Assembly (NCBI GenBank): GCA_036784855.1
Contig: JAZDSV010000019.1
Location: forward strand, 186,001 to 250,000
DNA: 64,000 nucleotides
Direction of reading: 5' to 3'
DNA from: Aphelidium insulamus
Taxonomy: Eukaryota; Aphelidiomycota; Aphelidea; Aphelidiaceae
Shown here one piece after another: positions 21,825 to 34,082 of the stretch; position 1 is the first letter of the stretch, and the number at the start of each line of letters is the position of its first letter. The notes under the pieces are model-generated. The model made no database searches. It had not been told where the DNA came from and saw nothing but the letters and a program-made list of their open reading frames with translations. Position numbers and translations under genes: made by a program.

Positions 21825-24800
21825 ATGGCCACTGACCTGCGCAAAGTGTTTTACGGCGCCATCGGTGCTGCAGACCTGAAACTGGTGTCGCGCCTGCTCT
21901 TCGCCACGCCAAACATGGCGGCGGGAGTGGCGCGCCTCTCTGGATGGACAGTTGGCCGTCAAGAGTTTGCAGACATGGCCGCCGCTGTCCCTGTGCACTT
22001 GCCTGACCAGAACGCTATTCCGTGCGTGGGCTACGCGACCGAGTTTGACGCTCTGTCGGTGGCGCTGCTGCTGTGCATTGCAAGTGCCGGTGACGGCGAC
22101 CGAAACACGGAACACACAAATGTTGCGCGCCTCCTCATCTCGGTGAGTGGCAACGTGCCTGGTCAAGTGTGTGCCTGGTGACACAGCTAACAGCGCTGTG
22201 GGTGTAGGCGATGCCGGCAGATCTGTTTCGCGCCGACACGCTGCGAGACAAGGCCTTCTACTACCTGCACCTGGCCGTGGCCACCAAACAGCCGCAGCTA
22301 GTCACAGACCTGCTGCACAAGGGCGTGTCTGCCGAAGTGGAGGACGCGGCCGGTGTGCGCGCCGAAGACATTGCAGCCGCCTCGGGCGACACCGCCATCA
22401 TTGGAGTGTTCACGGACATGGAGCGACAACGCGCCGCCGCAGCCGCGACCACTGCGGCAGAATCCGTTGCGGCACAGAATGAAGAGGCAGCCGCCGAAGC
22501 TACTGCAGCCTCCGCTAAGCCGTGCCGAATTGTGGTCAGCGAGCAGCACAAACCCGCGGACCATCCTGCGGGTGGCCATCATCACCAGCACCACCACCGA
22601 CAGCAGCCGCGTCTGAACCCACGCCCGACATCGCCCGCCAAACCGTCCAATCTGGCCGTGTCCACGACCGCGGCACAGCCAGCCGCCGAGGAACTGTCGG
22701 CCGTGCCAGCCACGGAACAATCAAGCGCCGCCGACGCCGCGCCACCCAACCGAATTGACCAGCTGAAACGGCAACTGGCGCAGCAGCGTGCACCCGCCGC
22801 CCAAGTGCCCAAACAAGATGTGCCAGCGGCCGATTTGAACACTATCCGCGACCGCCTTGCCGCCGATGTGCAGCAGAGTTTGCGGCGCGCCCAGTCTCTG
22901 CGCACGCCCATCATTATCAACCGTGATGAAAAGTCTGCGGTCGACGATGATATACAACAGCAACAGCAAGGAGTGCCAGAGAGTGTGGTTGGCGAAGAAG
23001 AGCTGGAAGCACCCGTGGAGCACATTCCCATAATCACTCGAGAACCGCGCGGCCGAGTGCGTGAAGTCAAGGAGCGTGGACATGCCACTATTCCGTCAGT
23101 GTTTACCGCCGCTGCTGCCGACACTCCTACTTCAAGCGGTGCTTCTCCGGAAGCTGCCGATGATACGCAGGAAACCAAGGCTTCACTGTCTGGCAACGAT
23201 GACACGATAAAGGCATCGCACTCGAACGATACCATCAGCAACATGATCTCGCAGACAATGGCAATGGCTGTTGATGCTAATGTGCCGCCGAAGCAGACTG
23301 ACACCGTGTCAGCTGCCGGCCCGCCGCCACTACCACCTAAAGATAATTCGGCAGCTGAAAATATGCACGAGTCAAACGAAAAATCAGAAAAAGGCGGTGC
23401 TCGTCCATTGGCAAAGCAAAAACCGTCTCTGAGCGATGTGTTTACCCCGCCTGCCAAGAAGCCGCTGGTATGCACAGCATCTTTTATAGTCAACGTGCAC
23501 TTATCAGGATAGGAGCGATACGACTCCATCTACGAAAAGAACTACAAGGGTCCGGTCATGATGCTGCAGGATGACGACGGCGCCGAGGATCGCTCACCTA
23601 GTCCCGGCAAGAATGTACACTTTGGGGTAACTACTTTAATTATAATTATAATTATACTTTAATTATTATTCTCTGTCGACATCATATTTAATCATGTTTT
23701 AGAACTCTTGGCGTGGAACTCTGGAAAAGCACAACAAGTTTTTGAAGGGCGCCGCTGTCGGCTCGCTGACAAAGAGCCAGACTGATTTGTACCTCGAGGC
23801 CTTGTCCTCTGACGTGCCAAGCTCATTCGGGAAGTTGATTATTCACGGTACGATTAAAAGGCATCTTTATATGACGAGGTGCTCAATAATTAGTTGTTAA
23901 TATCCGCGGCCTGGTGCTGAATTATGCTCGCGTGCCTGAAAACGTGCAAATCTATTGCGTGGTGCGTGGCCCGCAGCAAACCTTCCAGACAAAGCCGTTC
24001 CTGTTTTGCCCGCAAAATCTGTACACTGAAATTCCGCTACATGAACAATTCGGCTTGTGAGTGTGATATTGATGTATTTACACTCATAAACTAAACAACA
24101 ACCTATTAGCGATGTCGTGGATGGGAATGCCACGGTGCAAGTAGAGCTGATGGTGCGGTTTGAGGTGCGCAAGAGCACCAAATACAGTCCGAAGGCAATG
24201 CTGCAACGCTCCGGCGGGTCGATACGCCGTATCCTGAACAGCAATTCCGGCGGATCACGCCCTGGATCGCGGTTCAGCTCAGTGTCAACGCGCACGGTGG
24301 ATGACGCAAGCTCCATTGGTGGACAGTCCTCCACGTCCATGTCGCCAGTGAAGACGGTGTATGACGACTGTGTGTGCAAGACAAAGTTCCGTCTGCGTGA
24401 CATTGCCGCCAAGTGTTCCGAGACGGTGCTGGACCGCAAGTGGAGCTTGGAGATTGTGGAGAAGGAGTCCAAGCCACTTGGATTACTGGCGCGGTCCAGC
24501 TCACGCATTTACGAGGCCAAGCACTTTCTAATGTCCAAGGTCCACCGGTCCGCGTCCACGCCGCCCAAAGTGGTGCCCAAGGATGGCGTGTGTGAGGTTG
24601 CCGAGTCTGGCACCATCCAGCTCCAGCTGTTCTACATTGGCAACATCGAGTCTGTCCAGGAACAGGAGACTATTCCAAGCACGGTGCACGATGCCGAACA
24701 GTGGCTCGCCAGCAAAAAATGGCACGAGACCATCTGGCACTACGGCTACCTGAGTCAGCAGGGCGGCGATGTCAAGTTCTGGCGCCGACGCTACTTTACT

Positions 24801-25435
24801 ATTACTGGCGCCAAAATGGAGGCGTTCCATGAATTTGTAAGTATACAACACTTGTTAGTCACAGTACATGACATTAACCCCGCAGTCCATGGAGTACCGC
24901 ACTACTATCGACTTGACACAGCTACAGTCGGTCAAGCGCCTGCACGGCGGGCCCGACACGCCAAACTATCCCATCAAGAACTCGTTCCGGCTCACCTTCA
25001 AGCACGGCGAGAGTATCGACTTTTACGCCCAGTCCCAACCAGATGTCAAAAAGTGGATGCGAGTGTTTCAGCAGATTCTGGACGAAATGCCCGAGGTGCC
25101 GGTGTGGATGGGACGTGTGCCCGCGGCCGACGAAGACGCTACTGTAACTCCTCATGAATCCAAGAAGCCACTACAGCCAAGTATGTACACAGCTCCAATT
25201 TCAGCATCGGTATTGACATGTACATGCAGAAAAGCCCAGACGCAATGTAACGAAGCCAATGATGGGCAAGAGGCAGGTGTGGGACGATGACGGTGCAGAT
25301 GACACTGACGATGGCATGGATAATGGCTCTGGTACGCTGGGCACTAACCGCGGTTCATTGGCCGCTTCCGATGATTGGAAAGCAAGCACACCGTCCACGC
25401 GTTCAGTAGTGGGAATTTTCGGTGGCCGTGCATGA
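21825..25435 (+). CDS. Anillin/Bud4-like protein with N-terminal ankyrin-like region and C-terminal PH domain
   Basis: Anillin and Bud4 proteins organise septins and the actomyosin ring at the division site. Eight exons join in frame, with introns of about 38-76 nt. The N-terminus (MATDLRKVFYGAIGAADLK, then YYLHLAVATKQPQLVTDLLH) reads as ankyrin-like repeats. A long disordered Ala/Gln/Pro-rich middle follows, with a polyproline stretch (PPPLPPK). From about 23.7 kb an anillin-homology, C2-like region begins (ENVQIYCVVRGPQQTF). The PH domain follows: WHYGYLSQQGGDVKFWRRRY, FTITGAKMEAFHE, TIDLTQLQSVK, and the hallmark C-terminal tryptophan in VKKWMRVFQQIL. FWRRRYF plus the TAFHE-type strand is characteristic of anillin/Bud4. 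The gene is divergent from the receptor kinase with only 187 bp between their starts. Confidence 0.82.
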
Positions 25436-25526
25436 TGTTGTGATATCGTAGATATGAGCTGGTTAGCAGGCGTGTTTAATATATATAGATGTAGTTTCGT
25501 CGTCTTTTGTCATTCTGACACTACAG

Positions 25527-25807
25527 TCATCGTGCTTGAAGGTGTGTGATGTTGTAGACATTCTTGACTTGGTTGCAATCGCATCGTGGAACAACAATGT
25601 CAGCCACAGGTGTCGTCAAATCATATGCCGTGGTTCCATCCGGTGCATAGAGCGTGAGTTCGCTGGTGGAATAGTGATCCAGTAGCGGGGCATATTTCTT
25701 CTTGAGAGCTTTGAGAAAGTCGCGCACACTGTTGCAGCCCTCAGTCGAGACTTACACTCGTAATCGTGGCCATCAGCTGTCCACCTGATGTATCGGTGTG
25801 TGTTCAT
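25527..25807 (-). pseudogene. Crinkler-like N-terminal fragment
   Basis: The open part (25527-25727) reads MRDFLKALKKKYAPLLDHYS, then TSELTLYAPDGT and a short end. This resembles the ubiquitin-like header of Crinkler (CRN) family proteins, where a lysine-rich helix is followed by a L-T-L-Y/W strand. Upstream, in another frame, MNTHRYIRWTADGHDYE looks like the first strand of the same fold (W-x-V-D-G style). The two pieces lie 27 nt apart across a GTAAGT...CAACAG stretch that would make an intron, but removing it does not restore the frame. No C-terminal effector domain is present. It is probably a gene remnant, and it abuts a perfect inverted repeat. Confidence 0.4.
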
Positions 25808-25824
25808 GGCAACTCTGCGTAACA

Positions 25825-25900
25825 AGGAGTTATACATCATTGTTGATGACACATCACGAAATCTTACAGGATGTGTCATCAACAATGATGTATAACTCCT
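25825..25900. repeat. Perfect 30-bp inverted repeat with 16-nt spacer
   Basis: The arm at 25825-25854 begins AGGAGTTATACATC; the arm at 25871-25900 is its exact reverse complement and ends TATAACTCCT. The spacer is 25855-25870. Transcribed, it would fold into a 30-bp hairpin. No transposase gene or target-site duplication was seen. Confidence 0.9.
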
Positions 25901-26084
25901 CAGGATGCAACTTTAGGCACGGTCGTCCAATCCAGCAAAACGTCAAACGAAAGAAGCCTTGTAGGAAGATCAGTGACGAAGATATGAGAATACCAATACG
26001 CTGAGACGCGGGTGGCTGAATGTACGCAGGAAAAAAATACTGGTCAAGCAGCGCTTAAATCCACCTGTCTATTGAAACGGTGTT

Positions 26085-27033
26085 TCACGGCCCGCCCCAC
26101 AAGAGCATCGCGCGCTCCAAGCCATCCACCTCGGCCGATCGCCATATGGCCCACCAGACGGTCAGTCCGCACAGCACATGCCACCACGGATGCGTGGCCC
26201 CCATGCCGCGCCTGTCCCAGTAGAAAAAGAATATGGCCAGCGCCCCGCACGCCGCCACCCCGGCCGCCCGCTGCCAAATGAGTCCCGCCACAATTAGGGG
26301 CACGGCACCGGCCATCATCCGCGGCGCCAGCGTTGCCGTGCCCATCTCCCAGCGCCACGCGAACGTGGTGGCCACTGTTAATGCCGCAGTGGTGGCCACC
26401 ATGACCAGCGCGCGGTCCTGCGCGTCCACCGCGTCGGCATCCAACAGCCCCGACGCGCACATTGCCCAGCGCAGATACGGCGCCCACACCTGCACGGCCA
26501 GCACGTAGCACATGGCGGTGGCCATGGCCGTGTCGAGCGACGACAACACCTTGAACAGTGACATGTGGTAGGCGGTGGACACGGCCGCGGTCACCAGCGA
26601 CATGATAATGCTCATGTGGGTGAGCGGCGTGAGTTGAAGGGGCGGCACCGAGGCGTCCAGAATGGCGGACTGCACGGCCAGGCCAAACATCTCGCCCAGC
26701 TGGCGCCACGGCTCCACGTGCAAATTCGGTACATTGTTGCGCAGCGCGTCGACTGTCAGTGTCGGCACAACGCCCAGTGGCGGGATGAGCCAAAGCAGCG
26801 CCGGCAAGGCAAAGAACGGACTGGTCACCGTGCAGTCTAGCAGTCGGCAGGATAGTCAGCAAGGTGGTCAGCGTGGTGTCACAGAGGCACGGTGGCATGC
26901 ACGTACAGAACTCGGCCACACAGCCGCACACGTGGAACTTTGGCTCCATCGTGACCGTTTTGGCGCGGGCAAACAGCCGGTCGCGCATGGGCGGCTGGAC
27001 ATTGACGCGTGGTTCCCTGACCTGCGCACGCAC
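26085..27033 (-). CDS. CREST-superfamily multi-pass membrane protein (TMEM8/PGAP6/myomaker-like)
   Basis: CREST proteins (alkaline ceramidases, PAQR receptors, PGAP3/PGAP6, TMEM8) are seven-helix membrane hydrolases with a metal site built from a Ser-x3-His, an Asp and a His-x3-His. All three are visible: STAYH at the end of the second or third helix, the Asp in KVLSSLDTAMATA, and HPWWH before the last helix. The rest is almost entirely hydrophobic helices. A 70-nt GT-AG intron (26837-26906) joins GCVAEFY to CTVTSPFFALPALLWL. The start at 27033 is the first in-frame ATG; 26949 is an alternative. The length, about 290 residues, and the absence of a large ectodomain resemble myomaker-sized members. 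The substrate is unknown. The gene is divergent from the one at 27253. Confidence 0.68.
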
Positions 27034-27252
27034 GCGCTCACTGTCAGTGCGTGTACTTTGTGCAATGTCACCATGTTACCGGCATCAGTGACCTCTTCGC
27101 CGTGTAGGTGTACGTATGTATGTGTGTGGACTTCTACAAGGCGACGGGCATGAATTTGTCGGCCGGGCGGCATGGCAGCGTGTGTGTGTGTGCGCACGTG
27201 TGTTTGGTTGCTACCCGCGCGCTGCAGCGACATCCACCGAACTACCACTGCA

Positions 27253-27939
27253 ATGGACCGACCAGACGACACACCGCTGCCGACAGTGCGCGAAAACATC
27301 TTTGTCCGTATGGACAGTGTGGCACGACGCGCAAGGGCGGCACCTTCAGCACTGTCCGTCACTACGGCTACCCTGCCCCACGCGACAACCGTTGAAACAG
27401 TGGCCGGCACGCTGGCCGCCGTGGACGACGAGGTGCAAAAGAGCCGTGTTGTGACAGTGTCTGTAGATGTGTCGGCACCGGGCAAGAAGCTGGCCGCAGT
27501 CCAAGGAGTGGACCAAACGCACATTGCGCCTCTGCGCGACAATCCGTTCATTGCCCGCGACAGTTGCAACGTGGCATCACGAGCGCAACAGTCGCCCGCA
27601 TACCTGCAGCAGGCGGGCAGTGCTGTGTTAAAGGGTGGCGCAGTACCCACACGAAAAATAGCCTCCAACCCGTTCATCCAGCGCGACTTGGCTCACCGAG
27701 GCGCGAGAGAATCACCGGCGCAACCAGCACGCCCACAGCGCGGCGCCACATTACAGTCATCACCGAAATCCGTCTCACCGGCGCGACTGCCACACCCGGC
27801 GTGCGTGACACCGCCATGCGAGACACGGGTGGCGGTACAGGCACGGTCCAGTCAGCACTTGGAGGAACTGTGGCGAGCGCGGCTCTCACTTGCGCACCAG
27901 CTTCGTGACAGTCTGGGCGCGGTGCTGGCCCAGCACTAA
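27253..27939 (+). CDS. Unrecognised 228-residue protein with repeated NPF motifs
   Basis: Single exon starting MDRPDDTPLPTVRENIF. No family recognised. Two near-identical motifs are spaced about 45 residues apart: RDNPFIARD and ASNPFIQRD. NPF tripeptides bind EH domains in endocytic proteins, so an adaptor role is possible, but this rests on the tripeptide only. The N-terminal half has a helix with possible coiled-coil or BLOC/Snapin-like character (VETVAGTLAAVDDEVQKS). The rest is Pro/Ser/Arg-rich and probably disordered, ending LSLAHQLRDSLGAVLAQH. The open frame, balanced codon use and position head-to-head with the CREST gene support a real gene. Confidence 0.55.
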   Translation: MDRPDDTPLPTVRENIFVRMDSVARRARAAPSALSVTTATLPHATTVETVAGTLAAVDDEVQKSRVVTVSVDVSAPGKKLAAVQGVDQTHIAPLRDNPFIARDSCNVASRAQQSPAYLQQAGSAVLKGGAVPTRKIASNPFIQRDLAHRGARESPAQPARPQRGATLQSSPKSVSPARLPHPACVTPPCETRVAVQARSSQHLEELWRARLSLAHQLRDSLGAVLAQH

Positions 27940-28254
27940 TAACGCTGAATGATATACAATTGAGATACAATTGCAATAGACACACACTACATATATTGCA
28001 GAGAGAAAACCGCTGCCTGAGAGAACATGGCCGTATTAAACCTGAGGCCACAACGCGTAACACAAGAACTATTAGCAAGCACTGCAGAACAAGTACTTAT
28101 ACATAGGCACTTGAAAATCGCCAATGATGCTGTACAGAGCATCCACTTTGTTCAAAACACAGAGTGTGCACACGAAATGCTATTCATTAACAGCGAATGC
28201 CCATTGCACGCATTACACATCAACATGTCGGGGCAATGGGTGACATGAAGGCGG
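27940..28254. other. Convergent intergenic region
   Basis: 315 bp between the 3' ends of the NPF-motif gene and CDC48. Poly(A)-signal-like AT-rich sequence lies near 27960-28000. The short plus-strand frame at 28027-28248 has no recognisable feature and is treated as chance. Confidence 0.45.
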
Positions 28255-31002
<2,748 letters not shown>

Positions 31003-31324
31003 AGTGTGCGGCAGGAGAGTGTGTATGGAAACTATGATGAGGAACGTAAGCTCGCAAACACTGGCAGCAGAGGAGCTAAACGCACGGTAGAGCTGGCGGG
31101 ATATACGAGACGAGGAGAACCAAGAGCAGAGAACGCAAAGCCAATTGGTTACAAAATCTGCGTCAGAGCGTTGTGGAAGCGGTGCGAACTGAAACTCCTA
31201 ACCTTAGTTGGTCACGTGACTCAAACTGGATTTGCATTCAGCTTGCAGGCTTATGCATTACAGCTAAATATTTATATACTGAAAAAGTTAGTAACAAGGT
31301 TCAGAGGATGCATAAAGAGCAACT
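31003..31324. other. Intergenic region upstream of CDC48
   Basis: 322 bp between the CDC48 start and the end of the DHHC gene. It has a CCAATTGG near 31140 and a palindromic GTCACGTGAC (E-box type) near 31212, both plausible CDC48 promoter elements. No coding frame is credible here. Confidence 0.4.
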
Positions 31325-32682
31325 TTATTTCCTCACACGCACAGGGAAGGCGAGATCCCAAAGGTTACCAATAAAACCTCGAGTGTAAATGTTGTCTGGC
31401 ACTTGACCATCATGCTCATCAGCATAATCATCTCGTTTAAAGGACTCGTTGGTGGTTATTCCCTGCCAAGAGTTGGAATGTATCCTTAAGTACATCTGGA
31501 ATTCTCACCTTGGACACCAAGTGCAGATGATACACGAAGAATACTAGCACCACTAGACATGCCATGGACGAGAACAGTCCCAGTGCACCCAGCATTGTAT
31601 ACTGACTAAAGAGCACCTATCAAGTTAAACCAATCTTCTTTTAACAACATCAAATGTACCAGCACTGCAGTCTTGAAATCCACTGGAACCATGTTGCCCG
31701 ACACCTGATCCTTGTAGTGCAGCTGCAGCAACATCTGCCGATCCATCTCGCTCCAAAACAAGTAAAACACCACATAGGTGCAATAGAGACACAGCAATGC
31801 AGTGCTCAGCAGGAATGCCAGAAACCATCGGTAGTTGTAGTAACCGACGCAGCTGTCCGTGTTGGTCACAACCAGAAACATTATTATCAAGAAGTATTTA
31901 CTTGTTCAGCCAGGCGCAGTGGTGGTCACACTTGGAGACGCACATCTTGCACAGCGAGCAGTGCTTTGATCTTGCCGGTCTACCAACTTAGTATTGTAGA
32001 TGTATGAAGTATTTAATGTGGTAACTACTACTTTGGGATCTTGCAAGTCGTGCACTCTTTCGGAGAAAACAGTTGCCTGTCATAGGGAAAGATGCGCTGA
32101 AAGTCGCGGTAGTTTTTCTCCGTCACTCGGCCAGCATCAGTGTAGCACGCCAAGAAGAATGTGGCGTACGTCACGGCAATAACCACCGGTATGAAATATC
32201 TGGTTTCATTCATGAGGCATAGTGGATACATACATAGCTGAACAATAATCATACGACTTGCATGTGATACTGTGACAAGTAGCGCCCCGGCAGCATCTTC
32301 CAGCCGATATGCATAAAGATGCAGACACCGCCCGTAAGTAGGCCCACATAGAATATCTAGAAGCTGTCAAATGGACCAGCAAATGTCGATGATCCAGGGA
32401 TGCCTGAAGAAGCGGGTGCGCCGAATTGAACACGTGGTGAAATAGACGCTCCAACTTGTCGGCATTGCGCTCACCAATGACGCGGACAGTGCCGGCACTG
32501 CAGCAGAGTGTCAGGGTACTTCCACTACAGGCGGCCACATACTAGAGCAGCTTCCATGCCGTGTCCGTGATGAACTCGTGCACAGCGCCCACAACGCCAC
32601 CCTGATGGAACCGTGTCGGCCCCATCACAAGCACGTAGATGAGAGCCACGGCCACACACAGGTACACCAGCAGCCAAGACAT
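31325..32682 (-). CDS. DHHC-type protein S-palmitoyltransferase (ZDHHC4/Swf1-like)
   Basis: Transfers palmitate to cysteines of membrane proteins, usually at the ER or Golgi. The start at 32682 gives MSWLLVYLCVAVALIYVLVM, a first transmembrane helix, as in Swf1/ZDHHC4. After further short exons come two more helices (ETRYFIPVVIAVTYATFFLA), then the cysteine-rich domain: SPKECTTCKIPKPARSKHCS, CKMCVSKCDHHCAWLNKCVG. The DHHC tetrad is intact and the CRD cysteines are in the normal positions. Two helices follow, then the conserved TTxE motif (GITTNESFKRDDY). The end is FPVRVRK with a TAA at 31325. Introns of about 46-70 nt interrupt the gene at least five times. Confidence 0.9.
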
Positions 32683-32896
32683 TTTGGGCGGGAGGTGTTG
32701 GTGGGAGACAGTGCGAATGCAGCCGGCCAGCACCTGTCCACACTGCGCCCAATCAGAGAGCGCGGCGTGTCTGACGGGGACAGCTGCCGTCACTCGGGGC
32801 CGGCCAGCGGTGTCATTGCGGGGTTTACGCGCTGTCAGTCGTCATTGTAGTGGTTCCTTCCTTGCAGCACCCAGCAGTACATTCTAGTGGTATTAG

Positions 32897-33805
32897 ATGC
32901 ATATGGAGACACCCTCGCCCACGCCCATGCACACAACTGGCACAAAGCGCGCCTCGCACCATCACACTAGTTCCAGCATGCAACTGACGGGTAGCATGCC
33001 CATGGTTTCGGTGGCATACACGGCATCGCAACCGCCCATGCGCAAGAGTCGCTCGTCAGAGATATTCGACACTACGCACTTGTCCATGGACAGTCTGGTC
33101 AGGGGCGGCAGTCACTCGTCGTCTGGCGGTCACGAGCGAACCGTGTCCTTCTCCGATGCCATACGCGCCGCCACCTTCCACACCGACTCGCCGCCATCGC
33201 CGCGGAAACGGACACGGTTCCGCTCCAGTGTCGCCTCGCTGATCAGCGTGCGACTGTTGCACGCGACTGCCGTGGGCAGTGACAGTGGGGATTGTACGGC
33301 TGGAGGCCTACGGAGATCGCGCAGTGGGCCACTGGCCAAGAAGAGCCGTGGTGCCACGGACATCCCGGCCATGAGCGGCCCACTGCCCCTGCGTTCCATA
33401 CTGAAGACGCGACGCGTTAAGGATCAAGCCGAGACACCCGGTCATCCACTGGTCGCGGTGGCTCTGTCCATACTGGAATGTAATCCTGCAACCGCAAACT
33501 TCAGTACTACTGTCTGCGCTGCTGTGACAACTACAGCTTCAACTTCTTCGCCTGTCACCGGCACAGCTAGCAGTGTACCCATAGTGGAGCAATTTCAACA
33601 AGAATTGCCGTCGCAACTACCGGCATCTGTGGCGGACAGCGCGTACTTTTCGCAGCATTCGTCACTGAGCAGTGTGGCGTGCCAGGAACCATCACCGCCC
33701 ATGCTGCACGGACAAGATAAGCAGCAGCAGCCGCCATCACTATCCTCCAAGCTGGACTCTGTTATCAGGCGGTTGCAGCGGACTCAACTTGGTGACAGGG
33801 CATAG
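32897..33805 (+). CDS. Unrecognised Ser-rich, basic protein of 302 residues
   Basis: Single exon starting MHMETPSPTPMHTTGTKRAS. Mostly disordered, rich in Ser, Thr, Pro and Arg, with short conserved-looking segments: ERTVSFSDAIRAATF, PSPRKRTRFRSSVASLIS and PLRSILKTRRVKD. These look like phosphorylation or phosphatase-docking linear motifs (RTVSF and RTRF resemble the PP1-binding RVxF class). The C-terminal SKLDSVIRRLQRTQLG may form a short helix. No catalytic domain. The gene is divergent from the DHHC gene (215 bp apart). The function is unknown; a regulatory or nuclear role is a guess. Confidence 0.55.
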   Translation: MHMETPSPTPMHTTGTKRASHHHTSSSMQLTGSMPMVSVAYTASQPPMRKSRSSEIFDTTHLSMDSLVRGGSHSSSGGHERTVSFSDAIRAATFHTDSPPSPRKRTRFRSSVASLISVRLLHATAVGSDSGDCTAGGLRRSRSGPLAKKSRGATDIPAMSGPLPLRSILKTRRVKDQAETPGHPLVAVALSILECNPATANFSTTVCAAVTTTASTSSPVTGTASSVPIVEQFQQELPSQLPASVADSAYFSQHSSLSSVACQEPSPPMLHGQDKQQQPPSLSSKLDSVIRRLQRTQLGDRA

Positions 33806-34082
33806 CTGGTGATAACTTGTATAGAGAGGCATTCGTATGTAGCAGCACTCTGGTATATCATCGCGGAAAATTCTGAGAGTTTAGCAGGGTTAGCAAATGC
33901 AGATGATGTTATTCATTGCGCTGATGACGGTTGCAGCACGTGGTGCATGTGCCACTGAGCTGACTGCTATATCATACATATGTCGGTAGTGGTAACGAGC
34001 CGTGGCAAGAACCAAGGCCGCTGCTCACTGTAATTTACATCAGCTTTGATTCTGGTTATTTAATAACAGCCGACCAACGACC

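Noticed and set aside
22582-23529. Minus-strand frame of 315 codons opposite the anillin-like gene
   Set aside because: Shadow of an Ala/Gln-rich coding exon; poly-Cys and poly-Ser content is typical of antisense reading.
28027-28248. 73-codon plus-strand frame downstream of the NPF-motif gene
   Set aside because: No domain or promoter support and it sits in the convergent 3' region of two genes.
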